Positions 42,551 to 52,900 of a DNA stretch of 64,000 bases are shown here, one piece after another. The number at the start of each line of letters is the position of its first letter. Position 1 is the stretch's first letter. The DNA is from Forficula auricularia. Its lineage: Eukaryota; Arthropoda; Insecta; Dermaptera; Forficulidae. Made by a program: the position numbers and the translations under genes. The notes beneath the pieces are model-generated. The model saw only the letters and a list, made by a program, of their open reading frames with translations. It ran no database searches and was not told the DNA's origin. The DNA lies in the NCBI GenBank assembly GCA_024734495.1, contig JALMQS010000088.1:806001-870000 (forward strand), written 5' to 3'.

Positions 42551-43003
42551 CTGCAATTGAAAAAAAAGAATTGGCTCCTTGAATATCTTTGATTTCATTC
42601 CCACAATGTATAATATTCTTTAACTTTCACTCTATTTTTCTTATAGAATGCAAGAGCTATGACTTTTAGGCATTGGACCTTTTGCATATATACCTAATCT
42701 ATACATCGATATTTAAAGGACCAATGACCAAAATGTAGAAATTAGACTCATTCTATTAATAACTCTACCTAAGCTCTACCAAAAAATAAATAACCTGTTA
42801 ATATTTTGTGAGATAGGTACATAGATTTTAAAGTAAAAATGTAAAGTAATGTAATTCATAAAATTCAATTTGATGTTTCCAAGGTCATGACAATTCTGTC
42901 ACTGGCCCTTTTATTTTTATCATCAAGGAACAGATATATGAAAATATTTTATTAATATTTTTTTATTTTTTCAGAAATATATTAAGTATAACCAAAATAC
43001 AAA

Positions 43004-46000
43004 ATGAAATTCACCGAGCATCTTTCTGCCCACATTACGCCAGAATGGCGTAAACAATACATCAGCTATGAGGTATAAAAATCATGGAAAAGCTAGCCAA
43101 AAAATCTATTTTATAATATTTCCGGAAAGAAATAGGAGACCTTAGGGAACTTTTGAAGATTTTTTTTTTAATGAAAATGATGAGAGGAGTTACACCAAAA
43201 AGGTGTATCCCCTAAAGGCCTGGGTTGGCCCCTCCATCGTGAAAAGAAGAAGAAGAAAGAATTGTATGGGCTGGGGGTCGAAGGTACTCAAAATGATAAC
43301 ACACTAATTGTGAATTAATATTTTAATATGTCAATGGTATTTTTGGTGGACAATTTGTACAATTTTGTTTGGCTGAAAATCGGCATTATCAGCACCTATT
43401 ATAAAAAAGACAAAAACAATCAATTCAGAAAAATAACACTGACACTCAGTGGGAGCAAAAAAATTACAATTTAGATGCTAAATATAAGTTACATGGTTTT
43501 TGGCGAAACAAAATTGTACAAATTGTTCACCAAAAAATACCGCTGACATATTTAAATACTAATCGAAGGAGACAATAAAAGAGTGTGTCTTCTGCTGGAA
43601 TTATAAATTTTTAATTTATTTATAACGAGACTATGGTTTCGAGAGCTTTGCCCTCTTCATCAGTCTATTACAATTGATTCACAGGAATTAATGTATGTAT
43701 GCTAAGTGAGATTTTCATGTGGTTTGGATCTGGGCAAATTATGATTCATAATTTGCCCAGACCCATGTAAATCTCACTTAGCATACATACATTAATTCCT
43801 GTGAATAAATTGTAATAGAATGATGAAGAGGGCAAAGCTCTCGAAACTATTGTCTCCTTATAAATAAATTAAAAAGTCAAGAGTTTTCAGGAGGAACCGC
43901 TTAAAAAAGGCACTCCTTGGTCGGAACAAAGAAAAGAAAGGCACCGGGAAGTGATGCGTACACACTGGGCTAAAATAAAATCCTAACAGTTGAACAAACG
44001 TGGTCGTCAGTAGGCCCATCTGAAAGAAGAAGAAGAAATTAAAAATTTATAATTCCAGCAGAAGAAACACTCTTTTAATGTCTCCTTCAATTTATAAAAA
44101 TTCTGCTACTAAAATACTAATCCACAATTAGTGTTATATCATTTTGATTTCATCTTCAAAATTTTTCCCAAAAAGGCCTCCAATTTCTTTCTAGAAATAT
44201 TATAATATAATAAAAAAGGGAACAACATTCCAGCAACCTGATTTGACTGTGAATTATACATTATATAGTATATATTAAGAAATCTATTTTAAAATTTAAT
44301 TTAAAATAATGAAAATACTACTAATATTTTTACTATGCCAAGGAGTTTAACTAAAAAAATTCTCATAAATTAATTTTCTCACTCCTAATAACTTAACTAT
44401 TCTATAATGAAAATAGTTTTAATGCATTTATTTCTTTTCTATAGGAAATGAAACAAAGATTATATGATACTGTAGAAGAAGCTCCATCTGCAGATGCTGT
44501 TGAGCCAGAAGTATTCCAACGCCATTTCGCCACTTTTGATGAATCATTTTTCCAATTCTGTGATGGAGAACTTAAAAAAATAAATACATTTTTCTCTGGT
44601 AAATTATCATATTTAATATTTCATTAACAAATTATTCACTAATAAATTTATTCGTAGAAAAACTAGCTGAAGCAACCCGAAAATATGCAGCACTTAGTAG
44701 TGAGCTTAAGGCTTGTATTGAGGCGGATAACACTCGGGGAGGAAAATCTGCAGTTGTTCCAAAAAAAGGAAAACCAAATGCAAGAAAATTAACGGAATTA
44801 CGATTGGCCTTTAGTGAATATTACTTGAGTTTGGTTCTTTTGCAAAGTTATCAAGAGCTTAATACTACAGGCTTCAGAAAAATTCTCAAAAAACATGATA
44901 AAGTAGATTTTACCATATATTATTATCTTTTAATATATTTAATTGTTTTTTTATTAAATATTTTTTTCTAGTTAATGGAAGCGTCCAATGGTACAGTATG
45001 GCGAACAGAAAATGTTGAATCATCTGTCATTTACACGAATAAAGATATAGAAAGGCTTATCCAAGACACTGAAGCAATTGTAACAAGAGAACTTGAAGGC
45101 GGTGATCGTCAAAAGGCTATGAAAAGGCTAAGAGTTCCGCCACTTGGAGAACAACAAAGTCCCTGGACAACTTTCAAAGTAGGCCTTTTCAGTGGAAGTT
45201 TCATTGTTTTATTCCTTGCGGTTATTCTTTCAGGTAGATAATTTTTTATAAGATGAATTTATTTATTTAAATATTATAATTCTAAATAATAATACTATTT
45301 ATATTTGTTTTCAGCCATTTTCCATGAAGTAACTAGTGATAATCTTAAAATTGCATTTAGACTATATCGAGGTCCTTTACTTCTAGTTGAATTTCTTTTT
45401 TTAATGGGAGTGAATGTTTATGGCTGGAGATCATCAGGTGTTAATCATGTATTGATTTTTGAACTTGATCCTCGAAATCATTTGTCAGAGCAGCATTTAA
45501 TGGAATTAGCTGCAATTTTTGGTGTAGTTTGGACTTTAAGTCTTCTGAGCTTTTTATATAGTTCTGCCTTAAGTATTCAACCTTTTGTGAATCCCTTTGC
45601 TTTAACAATCATCATGATTGTATTTTTACTCAACCCACTTCGTGTATTCAGACATGAAGCCCGTTTTTGGCTTCTTAAAATACTTGTAAGTTTGTTTTAT
45701 TATTCAATACTTAAATTTTTTTTATTTAAAATAGGTGTGACCTCTCTTCGATTTATAAAATTAATAATTACATGTAAAATCAAAAAATTCATTCTTCCTG
45801 TCATCTATTTTTGGAAAATTATGGGGAAAACAAATTCTATTCTTATTTTAATGTGATTTTTCTGGTAAACTCCTTCGTGCACTTGAATAAAAATGTTTTA
45901 AATATTCATTAATTTGTTTTATCATTTGTATACGAAGGAGTTTACCCGAAAACATAAAAATAATACTTTCTCACTCCTAAAAATATAATTTGTTATATAA

Positions 46001-49000
46001 ATTCTATTCTCTTTAAGAATAATACATTACTTCCTTTTAACTAGCGCCTCTAATTTTCGCCAATAACATTAAGGTAGTTGTTTCACCATATGGGTTTTCT
46101 TAGGATTTTTTTGAAATTTAGACAGATTATTATTTAAATAAATTTGGGTTTTTATCGTCCATCGTTGAAAATAATTAGGCTGGATATTGGGATCTTGGAC
46201 TTGAGAAAATAATTAAAAGCTAAATTTCAAAAAGTTGCAACACGTTTCGTCGTATATTTTTCGACTTTTTCAGGCAATCTACAACAATTACAAATTATAA
46301 GAATATGAAGTCATTAGATAATTCAAGACAACAAAACATTTTTTTATAACTCCAAACAATATTCACTTTATCAACTTCCTCGTTGATAGATAAATACAGA
46401 CCATTAGACTGGATTTTGCAATGACATGATTGACAAGGCTTAAACAAAATTAATAATACAAGACAAATATAAAAGGTATTAACAAAATAAATAAAAAACC
46501 TCAAACAAAATTGATCATTCAAAGTATATCTGTTATTAAATGTTTAATAAAAATTTAAGCCTTGTCAATCATGTCATTGCAAAATCCAGTCTAATGGTCT
46601 GTATTTATCTATCAACGAGGAAGCTGATCCTAAAAGTGAATATTGTTTGGAGTTATAAAAAAATGTTTAGTTGTCTTGAATTATCTAATGACTTCATATT
46701 CTTATAATTTGTAATTGTTGTGGATTGCCTGAAGAAGTCGAAAAATATTCGACGAAAGGTGTTGCAACTTTTTGAAATTTAGCTTTTAATTATTTTCTCA
46801 AGTCCAAGATCCCAATATCCAGCCTAATTATTATTTAAATACTTCTGCATCGATTGGTGGCAAAACGAAATTTATAAACAATATAGTTCCGGAGATATTA
46901 AATTCCAAAGATAGAGTTTTTCAGACTCTTATACATTGCACTATTCGGGATACCGGAAAGTTTACAAACATATTTAATTATAATTAAGAAACTCTTCTTA
47001 CCATTGTTATAAAAAACTAAACCAATATTAAACAATAACTAATACATTTTTTAAGAAAATTTTAATTCATAGTTACAACACAGTGTCTGAGATAATAATG
47101 AATAAATAATGAAAGAATGAAATGTATAATGAAAAATTTACACTAAAAACAAGCTGGCAATTTAATCTAAAAAGTAGGTTTACTTTAGTAATTTTTTTGA
47201 TGTTATTTCGCTTCAGCCATTGTCGCAACAGCTTTCAATCGCTTATCAAGAACTTTTTGTTTTATAAATCTTCCTTTATAATGTACTTTATCTGACATTT
47301 CTATGATAAAATATTTACAAGCTCGGTCAGTGTTGCCAGATTTGTCAAACGAGCACGGGATTGGCTAGTAGTGGTACATAAACAGCAAAAAGTTTTGGGC
47401 TTATGAATTCTTATTGTCTGTTCTATAAACTCTAGCATTAACTTTTTGCTAGTATTGTCGCGAAACAACTACCTTAAAATAAAAAAAAATTTCCTACTCA
47501 AAATAATTATATTTTTTTAATTATATCATCATTTTTTAGGGCAGAATTATTGCAGCACCATTTTTCCGAGTAAATTTCGCCGATTTCTGGTTGGCAGATC
47601 AACTAAATAGCCTTTCCACAGCATTGATTGATTTCCATTTTCTAGTATGCTTTTATATTACAAATGGAGACTGGTCAAACGCTACAGGTAGGTATCATTC
47701 GATTTCGAAATATTTAAAATCAATTTATAAATTAAATTTATTAATTTTTTGTTTTTAGATGCAAGCTTTTGTACAGATAAATCGATTATTACCAAACCTT
47801 TGGTAAATTGTCTTCCAGCTTGGTTCAGATTTGCGCAATGTCTTCGCCGATATTATGATAGCCGGGAAGCTTTTCCTCATCTAGTTAATGCTGGAAAATA
47901 TTCTACTACATTCTTTGTTGTAATATTTACTTCTCTAAACGCTATTTACGCTGGTATACAATTCTTTTTAAAATTTATAAATAAATTATCTAAATATGAA
48001 GATTTTAAATAAAATAATTTTCTAGATCAATATGAAAATAAATATCAAAATCCTTTCTTTTATTTATGGCTAGTATCTGCTTTAGTAAATTCCCTTTATT
48101 CCTATACTTGGGATATAAGGATGGATTGGGGTTTGTTTGATAAAAATCCTGGCGAAAATCAATTTTTGAGAGAAGAAGTTGTATACTCGTCCACGGTAAG
48201 TATCTTTCACGAATTCCAAAATTCTTCAACCAATAGTAATTGTTAAAAGGTCTATTATATGAGGTGTTCAGAGCTAAAGTGGATCAATTCCATGAATGTT
48301 AGTTTCCAGATAATCAAGGTTAAAGTTTATTAACTCTAGATGAGTGGTCGTCAAACTGCGACCCGTAGCCGGTATTTGTGAGGCCCGCGACATAGCTATT
48401 GCCGATAGTATTTATCAAGATATGGTATCCCACTTGAAGGAATATTTGTCAGAAATTCAAAAAAGATTTAATGATTTGATAAATATTAAGAACTGTTTTA
48501 TTCTTATAGAAAACTCTTGGGATTTTGAAGACAATGATATGAAATTATTCAGTCAGTTTGGATTTCCTAAAACTCAGTTGATGAACGAACTCATTGAACT
48601 AAAATACGACACACAACTCAAAGCTCATTTCTCATATCATTGAACATCGTGAAAAGCAGGAACACATTGAATTTTGGAATAATGTGTCTAGTAACTATAA
48701 AAGTTTACGAGACTGCGAACAATTTATTTTGACAATATTTCCTTCAACATATCTCTGTGAATAATTCCAAGACACATCTTCTCTGAAAAAACACTTTATT
48801 TTAGCCCTGAAAATCTGATTAATTTTTAATTAACTGTAAAATTAGATTTTTAGTTGCTTAGTCAATAAATAGTTAGTCAATTGAGTTGGCAAATGAGTGA
48901 CTTCACAGGTTGCTATTGGCATACAAAATCTATGGGGGAATCGCGTTTTGACAGCTCATAAAAAGTATATCAATTGATTGCTGATGTCAACTTACGATCG

Positions 49001-50273
49001 GGACTTAGTTCACTATAATTCATAAGTGTGCGGCCCGCAGTGATACCGCACATTGTCCTATGTGGCCCTTGACCAGAAAAGTGTGACGACCACAGCTTTA
49101 GATGAATCTTTAAGTGATTTAGAGGATAATTTTTTTATTCTTGTATTATGAAGACTAACTTAAATATGGGTTATAATTTTAAAATTCAAAAACAATAATT
49201 AAGGTGGCAATTTAATTTTAAATCATAATTTACTAGATTTGGTTCATTAATATGTGCTGCTATATCGGGATTTTGAACTTGATCCAGTTTACCATGGAAA
49301 TTTTATGAGAGTTTTTCAGGTCCAAAGACAACTACTACCATCTGTTAAAAAATGGGAATAGCAGGGACTTAGTTCACTATATTTCTGAAAATATACACCA
49401 TAGAGTAATATAGAGTGGAAGGCTACCGTATATCGAAAAAGCGCTCTCTAGCGACTGCAGGGCGAAAACTGTTAGTTCTTAAGAGCTATCCAAAAATCAT
49501 AGAACATTCAAAGCCTTTGTCATAGATAAAAATTAATACCCTTCATGTTATATATATATATAAGCTCATTTTTTACTCTTGGTAATGTCATCAAAATCTG
49601 CCTCGAAGAGAGCGGTTTCCGCCATTTTATTGCTCAATGGTTTCGACCCGGTCGCGAGAGCCAGAGAGCTCTGTAACTCGTATACGCTAAAATACATTGG
49701 CTCCTTATAGAGCCTTCCACTCTATATTACTCTATGATATACACCATTAACAAGTATTAATCCGCAATAATCAAAATTTTTCCAATTTTGGACTTGATTC
49801 ACTTTAGCCCTGAGCGCCTCATATATTATTATTATTTTTTTTAATTGTAAATATAATATTTAAAATTAATTCTTTTTTAGACATTTTATTATTTTGCTAT
49901 TCTCGAGGATTTGGTTCTGCGATTTTCTTGGGCAATATCTTATGTAGCCACTGATTATTTCAATGTCAACGGCGATTTAATGACCTCTATCACTGCACCT
50001 CTTGAAGTATTTCGAAGATTTGTGTGGAATTTTTTTCGATTAGAAAATGAACATCTGAATAACTGCGGTAAATTTAGAGCTGTCCGTGATATTTCTATTG
50101 CTCCAATTGATTCTTCGGATCAAGCTCAAATTCTCCGAATGATGGATCTCGAAGATGGAGTAGACACTCGAAAAAAGCAAAAACAGGGTAAAAGTAAAAC
50201 TAAAGATGACAAGTTACCTCTTATTGGAACCGAAGAATCAATGGATTCAGCTGCCAGCTCCCCAAAGAAATAA
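43004..50273 (+). CDS. XPR1: XPR1 phosphate exporter (nine coding exons, complete)
   Basis: Inorganic phosphate exporter of the plasma membrane. Exons: 43004-43072, 44445-44598, 44658-44902, 44972-45233, 45315-45685, 47540-47687, 47759-47953, 48026-48195, 49881-50273; all GT/AG, phases consistent, 2,007 nt, 668 residues (vertebrate XPR1 is about 696). The N-terminal SPX domain starts [20 protein letters not shown] and includes KILKKHDK (about 149-156), the basic inositol-pyrophosphate-binding cluster; [16 protein letters not shown] (about 200-216) precedes the first membrane segment. Several hydrophobic segments follow, then the EXS domain (from about 370: [49 protein letters not shown] at about 582-600). 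The tail is Lys/Ser-rich. An acceptor at 42974 shows the 5' UTR continues in an upstream exon not found. AATAAA lies at 50420-50425. Introns 1, 5 and 8 hold transposons. Confidence 0.96.
43165..43292 (-). pseudogene. Non-LTR retrotransposon 3' UTR fragment
   Basis: Inverted match to 28560-28690 (gatggaggggccaacccagg, then aaaaaggtgtat), including the end of the coding sequence and a (TTC)n tract. It is in XPR1 intron 1. Confidence 0.6.
43565..44111. mobile_element. Penelope-like palindrome (family A), 11-bp duplication
   Basis: AAATACTAATC flanks the insert (43554-43564 and 44112-44122). Arms ggagacaataaaagagtgtg and tttaatgtctcc are inverted, with hammerheads at 43629-43663 (-) and a mutated one near 43821 (+). 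The right arm holds a further insertion (about 43876-44030) with a (GAA)n tail and aaattaaaaa on both sides, possibly a SINE. In XPR1 intron 1. Confidence 0.7.
43629..43663 (-). ncRNA. Hammerhead ribozyme candidate, family A
   Basis: Minus strand: CTGATGA (43657-43663), extra A, helix II GAGGGC/GCTCTC, GAAA, C-CATA-G and GTC. In the opposite arm (43820-43826) the first core base is A instead of C, which should inactivate that copy. Confidence 0.65.
46241..46273 (-). ncRNA. Hammerhead, family D, one core change
   Basis: Minus strand: CTGAAAA instead of CTGANGA (G8 replaced), helix II GTCG/CGAC, GAAA, C-GT-G and TT. The G8 change should abolish activity. Confidence 0.4.
46729..46762 (+). ncRNA. 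Hammerhead ribozyme candidate, family D
   Basis: CTGAAGA (46729-46735), extra A, helix II GTCGAA/TTCGAC (six perfect pairs), GAAA (46754-46757), but GGTG where the mate has CGTG, weakening helix III. Helix I pairs TTGC before the core with GCAA after. Confidence 0.5.
48342..49095 (+). pseudogene. hAT (ZBED-like) transposase relic with 8-bp duplication
   Basis: Flanks CTCTAGAT (48334-48341) and CTTTAGAT (49096-49103) are an 8-bp duplication with one mismatch; ends (g)agtggtcgtcaaa and ttgaccag...cgaccacag are degraded inverted repeats of hAT type. Inside, one frame reads [19 protein letters not shown] and [20 protein letters not shown], then in another frame [20 protein letters not shown] and [12 protein letters not shown], matching the C-terminal region of hAT/ZBED-type transposases. 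The N-terminus is missing. In XPR1 intron 8. Confidence 0.65.
49400..49736. mobile_element. MITE with 9-bp duplication
   Basis: Ends atagagtaatatagagtgga and its complement are inverted; ATATACACC at 49391-49399 and 49737-49745. A 9-bp duplication suggests a Mutator-type source. In XPR1 intron 8. Confidence 0.7.
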
Positions 50274-50944
50274 TTATATCATATTTATTTACTTATAAAC
50301 TATCTATTTATTTTATTAATGAAATATTTTTAATATATTAAAAAATTAAAGACAAAAGTATTTAATATTTTGATTAGAGTTTATATTTTTATTGTAAATT
50401 TTTTATAAAATTTTAATATAATAAAATGATTTTTTTAAAAATCCAAATAATTATTAGTACTTAGATGAAAAGACCCTTTTATGGCCTAATGTCTGCCTTA
50501 AACACTGTTTTGATATCAATCAAAGCGTAATCAAATTGTTAAGTCATTTAGATTATACCAATAAAATGTCGATTTAATAGTTATAGACATTAGAATTAAA
50601 ATATAAAAATATTTTAATATGTATATTGATATATAGTGTCTTGAAATTGTTGTTGTCATAAAGACTGTTATTTTTTTGATGTTAATTCAATAATTCCAAA
50701 AATTTTAATTTTTTTTATTCCTCCCGACTGAAATAATCTAAACAAATATCAGTATTTTTGCTAATGTATACAATTAATAAAGTTGTAATGGTTAATAGCT
50801 CAATTAAATAAATTATTGATATTGTTAAAATATATTTTTTTATTTTTCCAAAAAATTTTCCATTTTTTCCTTAGATTACATAAATTTTATCTAACAGTAT
50901 AAATAATATAAATTCCAATATTTTGTCAATAAATAAAACATATA

Positions 50945-52676
50945 GTAAAAGACTCCGACTTAGGTCGATTTTCACCTATCGAGTTTCCTAATGAAATTAA
51001 TATTTTTATAATATAATTAATAAACAAAACTTGATAGGGTCGACATCCAATTTCCCTGCATAGCTATTTTTAATAAAAAATTAAAGTTGTTAATTTTATT
51101 ACATAAATGTAGATATCGAGTTTCCGGATAAATATATTACCAATCGAGAGTAAAATATTTATATAAAATGACAAAGTTTGATCGCCATCTTTTTTCCCTG
51201 CATAAGTCGAGCTAGACAGGGTATCAACAAGTAACTTCGAATTAGTATTTTGTAGTTATAGAGTTTCCTTTATTGTTATAAATGAAAACGAGCTGCTCCA
51301 GGCGTGCCTTCGGCACGCCATCTACAACTCGGCCCTCCGGGCAGGTGGCCCTGGTGGGCTGCGTCTTGGCATGTGATTATTAGGTCTGTAATATACATTT
51401 GTAATATTTTGCCCCCTCTTTCGCCCCCACGCACTCATTATGGCCATTGATTTTTACAGCATACATTTTATATAGTCTTAAAAACTAACATTACAAAATT
51501 TGATCTATATCGGAGAGAGTATTAATTTTTTGCCCCCACTCACATTTTGGGAAATTATTTTTTAGACATTTGCAAATAAATAACTCTCAGTTTTCTAAAG
51601 AGTAAATGTACAAAAAAGTTAAAAATTTCTATATTCCCCCCCCCCCACCCTTTCGCCCCCATACAGTCAATTTTGATAGTTGATTTTTACAGGAATAGTT
51701 TTTTAAAGTAATAAAGAATAACTCTACAAAATTTGATCAAGATCGGAGAGTTTTAATTTTTGTCCCCACTCGCAGTTGGGATAGCTGAGGGGGGTCGGAT
51801 TACAAAAAATCTTGAAATTATTTTTTAGATATTTGCAAATAAATAATCCACAGTTTTCTAAAGAGTAAATGTACTAAAAAGCTAAAAAATTCTATAATTT
51901 GCCCCCCCCCCCCTTCCACCCATACAGTCAATTTTGATAGTTGATTTTTACAGGAATAGTTTCTTAAAGTAATAAAGAATAACTACAAAATTTGATCAAG
52001 ATAGGAGAGAGTTTTAATTTTTGTCCCCACTAACATTTTGGTTAGTTGGAAGTCGAATTTCAAAAAATCCTGAAATTACTTTTTAGGTATTTGTATTTAG
52101 AATTTTAGTAAGTAAAAATCAAGTAGATATCTTATCGTTCTTAATTGAAAATGCATAATTAGTTTAAACACATTGCAAAGATATTTTGCCCCTTTTGACC
52201 CCTATAGGGGTTGAATTTCAAAAAATCCTGAAATTTTTGTTAGATATTTTAATTTAGTATTTTTATAAGTAAAAAGCAAGTAGATATTTTATCGTCCTTA
52301 AGAGATATCGCATAATCAGTGAAAACACACTTTGCTCCCCTTAAGGGTCGAATTTCGAAAAATCCTTTCTTAGTGAGCCCCTATGTGATAGATGTAATAT
52401 CCTCCCCAAATTTCATGTTTCTATGTGCAGTGGTTCTGGCTGTTTTGATGATGAGTGAGTGAGTGAGTGTATGGGGCAAACAATTTTATATATATATAGA
52501 TGTAGATAATTAAAAAGAAAAAAGAAAATAAATAAATAATAAATAAATAAATTAGATAAAATTGGGAAATTGGATGTCGACCCTATCAAGTTTTGTTTAT
52601 TAATACATTATATTATCAAAATATTTATTTCATTAAGAAACTTTATAGGTGAAGGTCGACCTAAGTCGGGATCTTG
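50945..52676. mobile_element. Composite element with about 115-bp inverted ends
   Basis: Left gactccgacttaggtcga... and right ...tcgacctaagtcgggatc are inverted, including aaacttgatagggtcgacat and its complement. The interior (about 51290-52500) is a different repeat: it starts with the hairpin ggcgtgccttcggcacgcc, contains repeated C-rich blocks (gcccccactcacattttgg-like) and ends in gagtgagtgagtgag and a (TA)n tract. No protein. It fills the space between XPR1 and TMC. Confidence 0.5.
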
Positions 52677-52900
52677 TACTAATAGTAATACACTTTATTT
52701 TTCATCATTATTATTATTATAAATTTTTCGATTATTATTTTTTTGTTAAATAACCTGTAGGTATCCGTTTTTTTAATTTGAATCTTAAATATTTGAATGG
52801 TATATGGTAGTGTTGATGAACATTTTTCTATTACAAGGTATTTATTAGAGTTTGGTCTAAAAATGATAAAATTTATATTTAATTATTTATACATAATACA

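Larger units (their letters stand above)
43293..44137. mobile_element. MITE split by a Penelope-like palindrome
   Basis: Left acactaattgtgaatta and right ccacaattagtgttat are inverted ends, and inner arms (gacaatttgtacaattttgt with its complement) form a foldback. The right end has been displaced by the insertion at 43565-44111. Confidence 0.55.
46170..46833. mobile_element. Penelope-like palindrome, about 280-bp arms (family D)
   Basis: The left arm starts taattaggctggatattggg and the right arm ends ccaatatccagcctaatta. Arms run through gcaacac(gtttcgtcg), the hammerhead, caattacaaattataagaat, acttcatatt and tgacatgattgacaaggctt in mirrored order. One ribozyme motif per arm, diverging. Confidence 0.7.
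46073..47473. mobile_element. piggyBac-like element with TTAA, hit by a Penelope-like palindrome
   Basis: TTAA at 46069-46072 and 47474-47477; ends ggtagttgtttc and gaaacaactacc. It is the inverted relative of 32227-32846 (shared ctccggagatattaaattcc-type blocks and tgctagtattgtcgcgaaa). About 700 bp near the left end is a separate palindromic insertion. It lies in XPR1 intron 5. Non-coding. Confidence 0.75.

Noticed and set aside
45686..45856. Continuation of XPR1 exon 5 to the TGA at about 45854
   Set aside because: A perfect donor (CTT|GTAAGT) at 45685-45690 and exact phase match to the next exon at 47540, plus loss of family similarity beyond the donor, show this is intron read-through.
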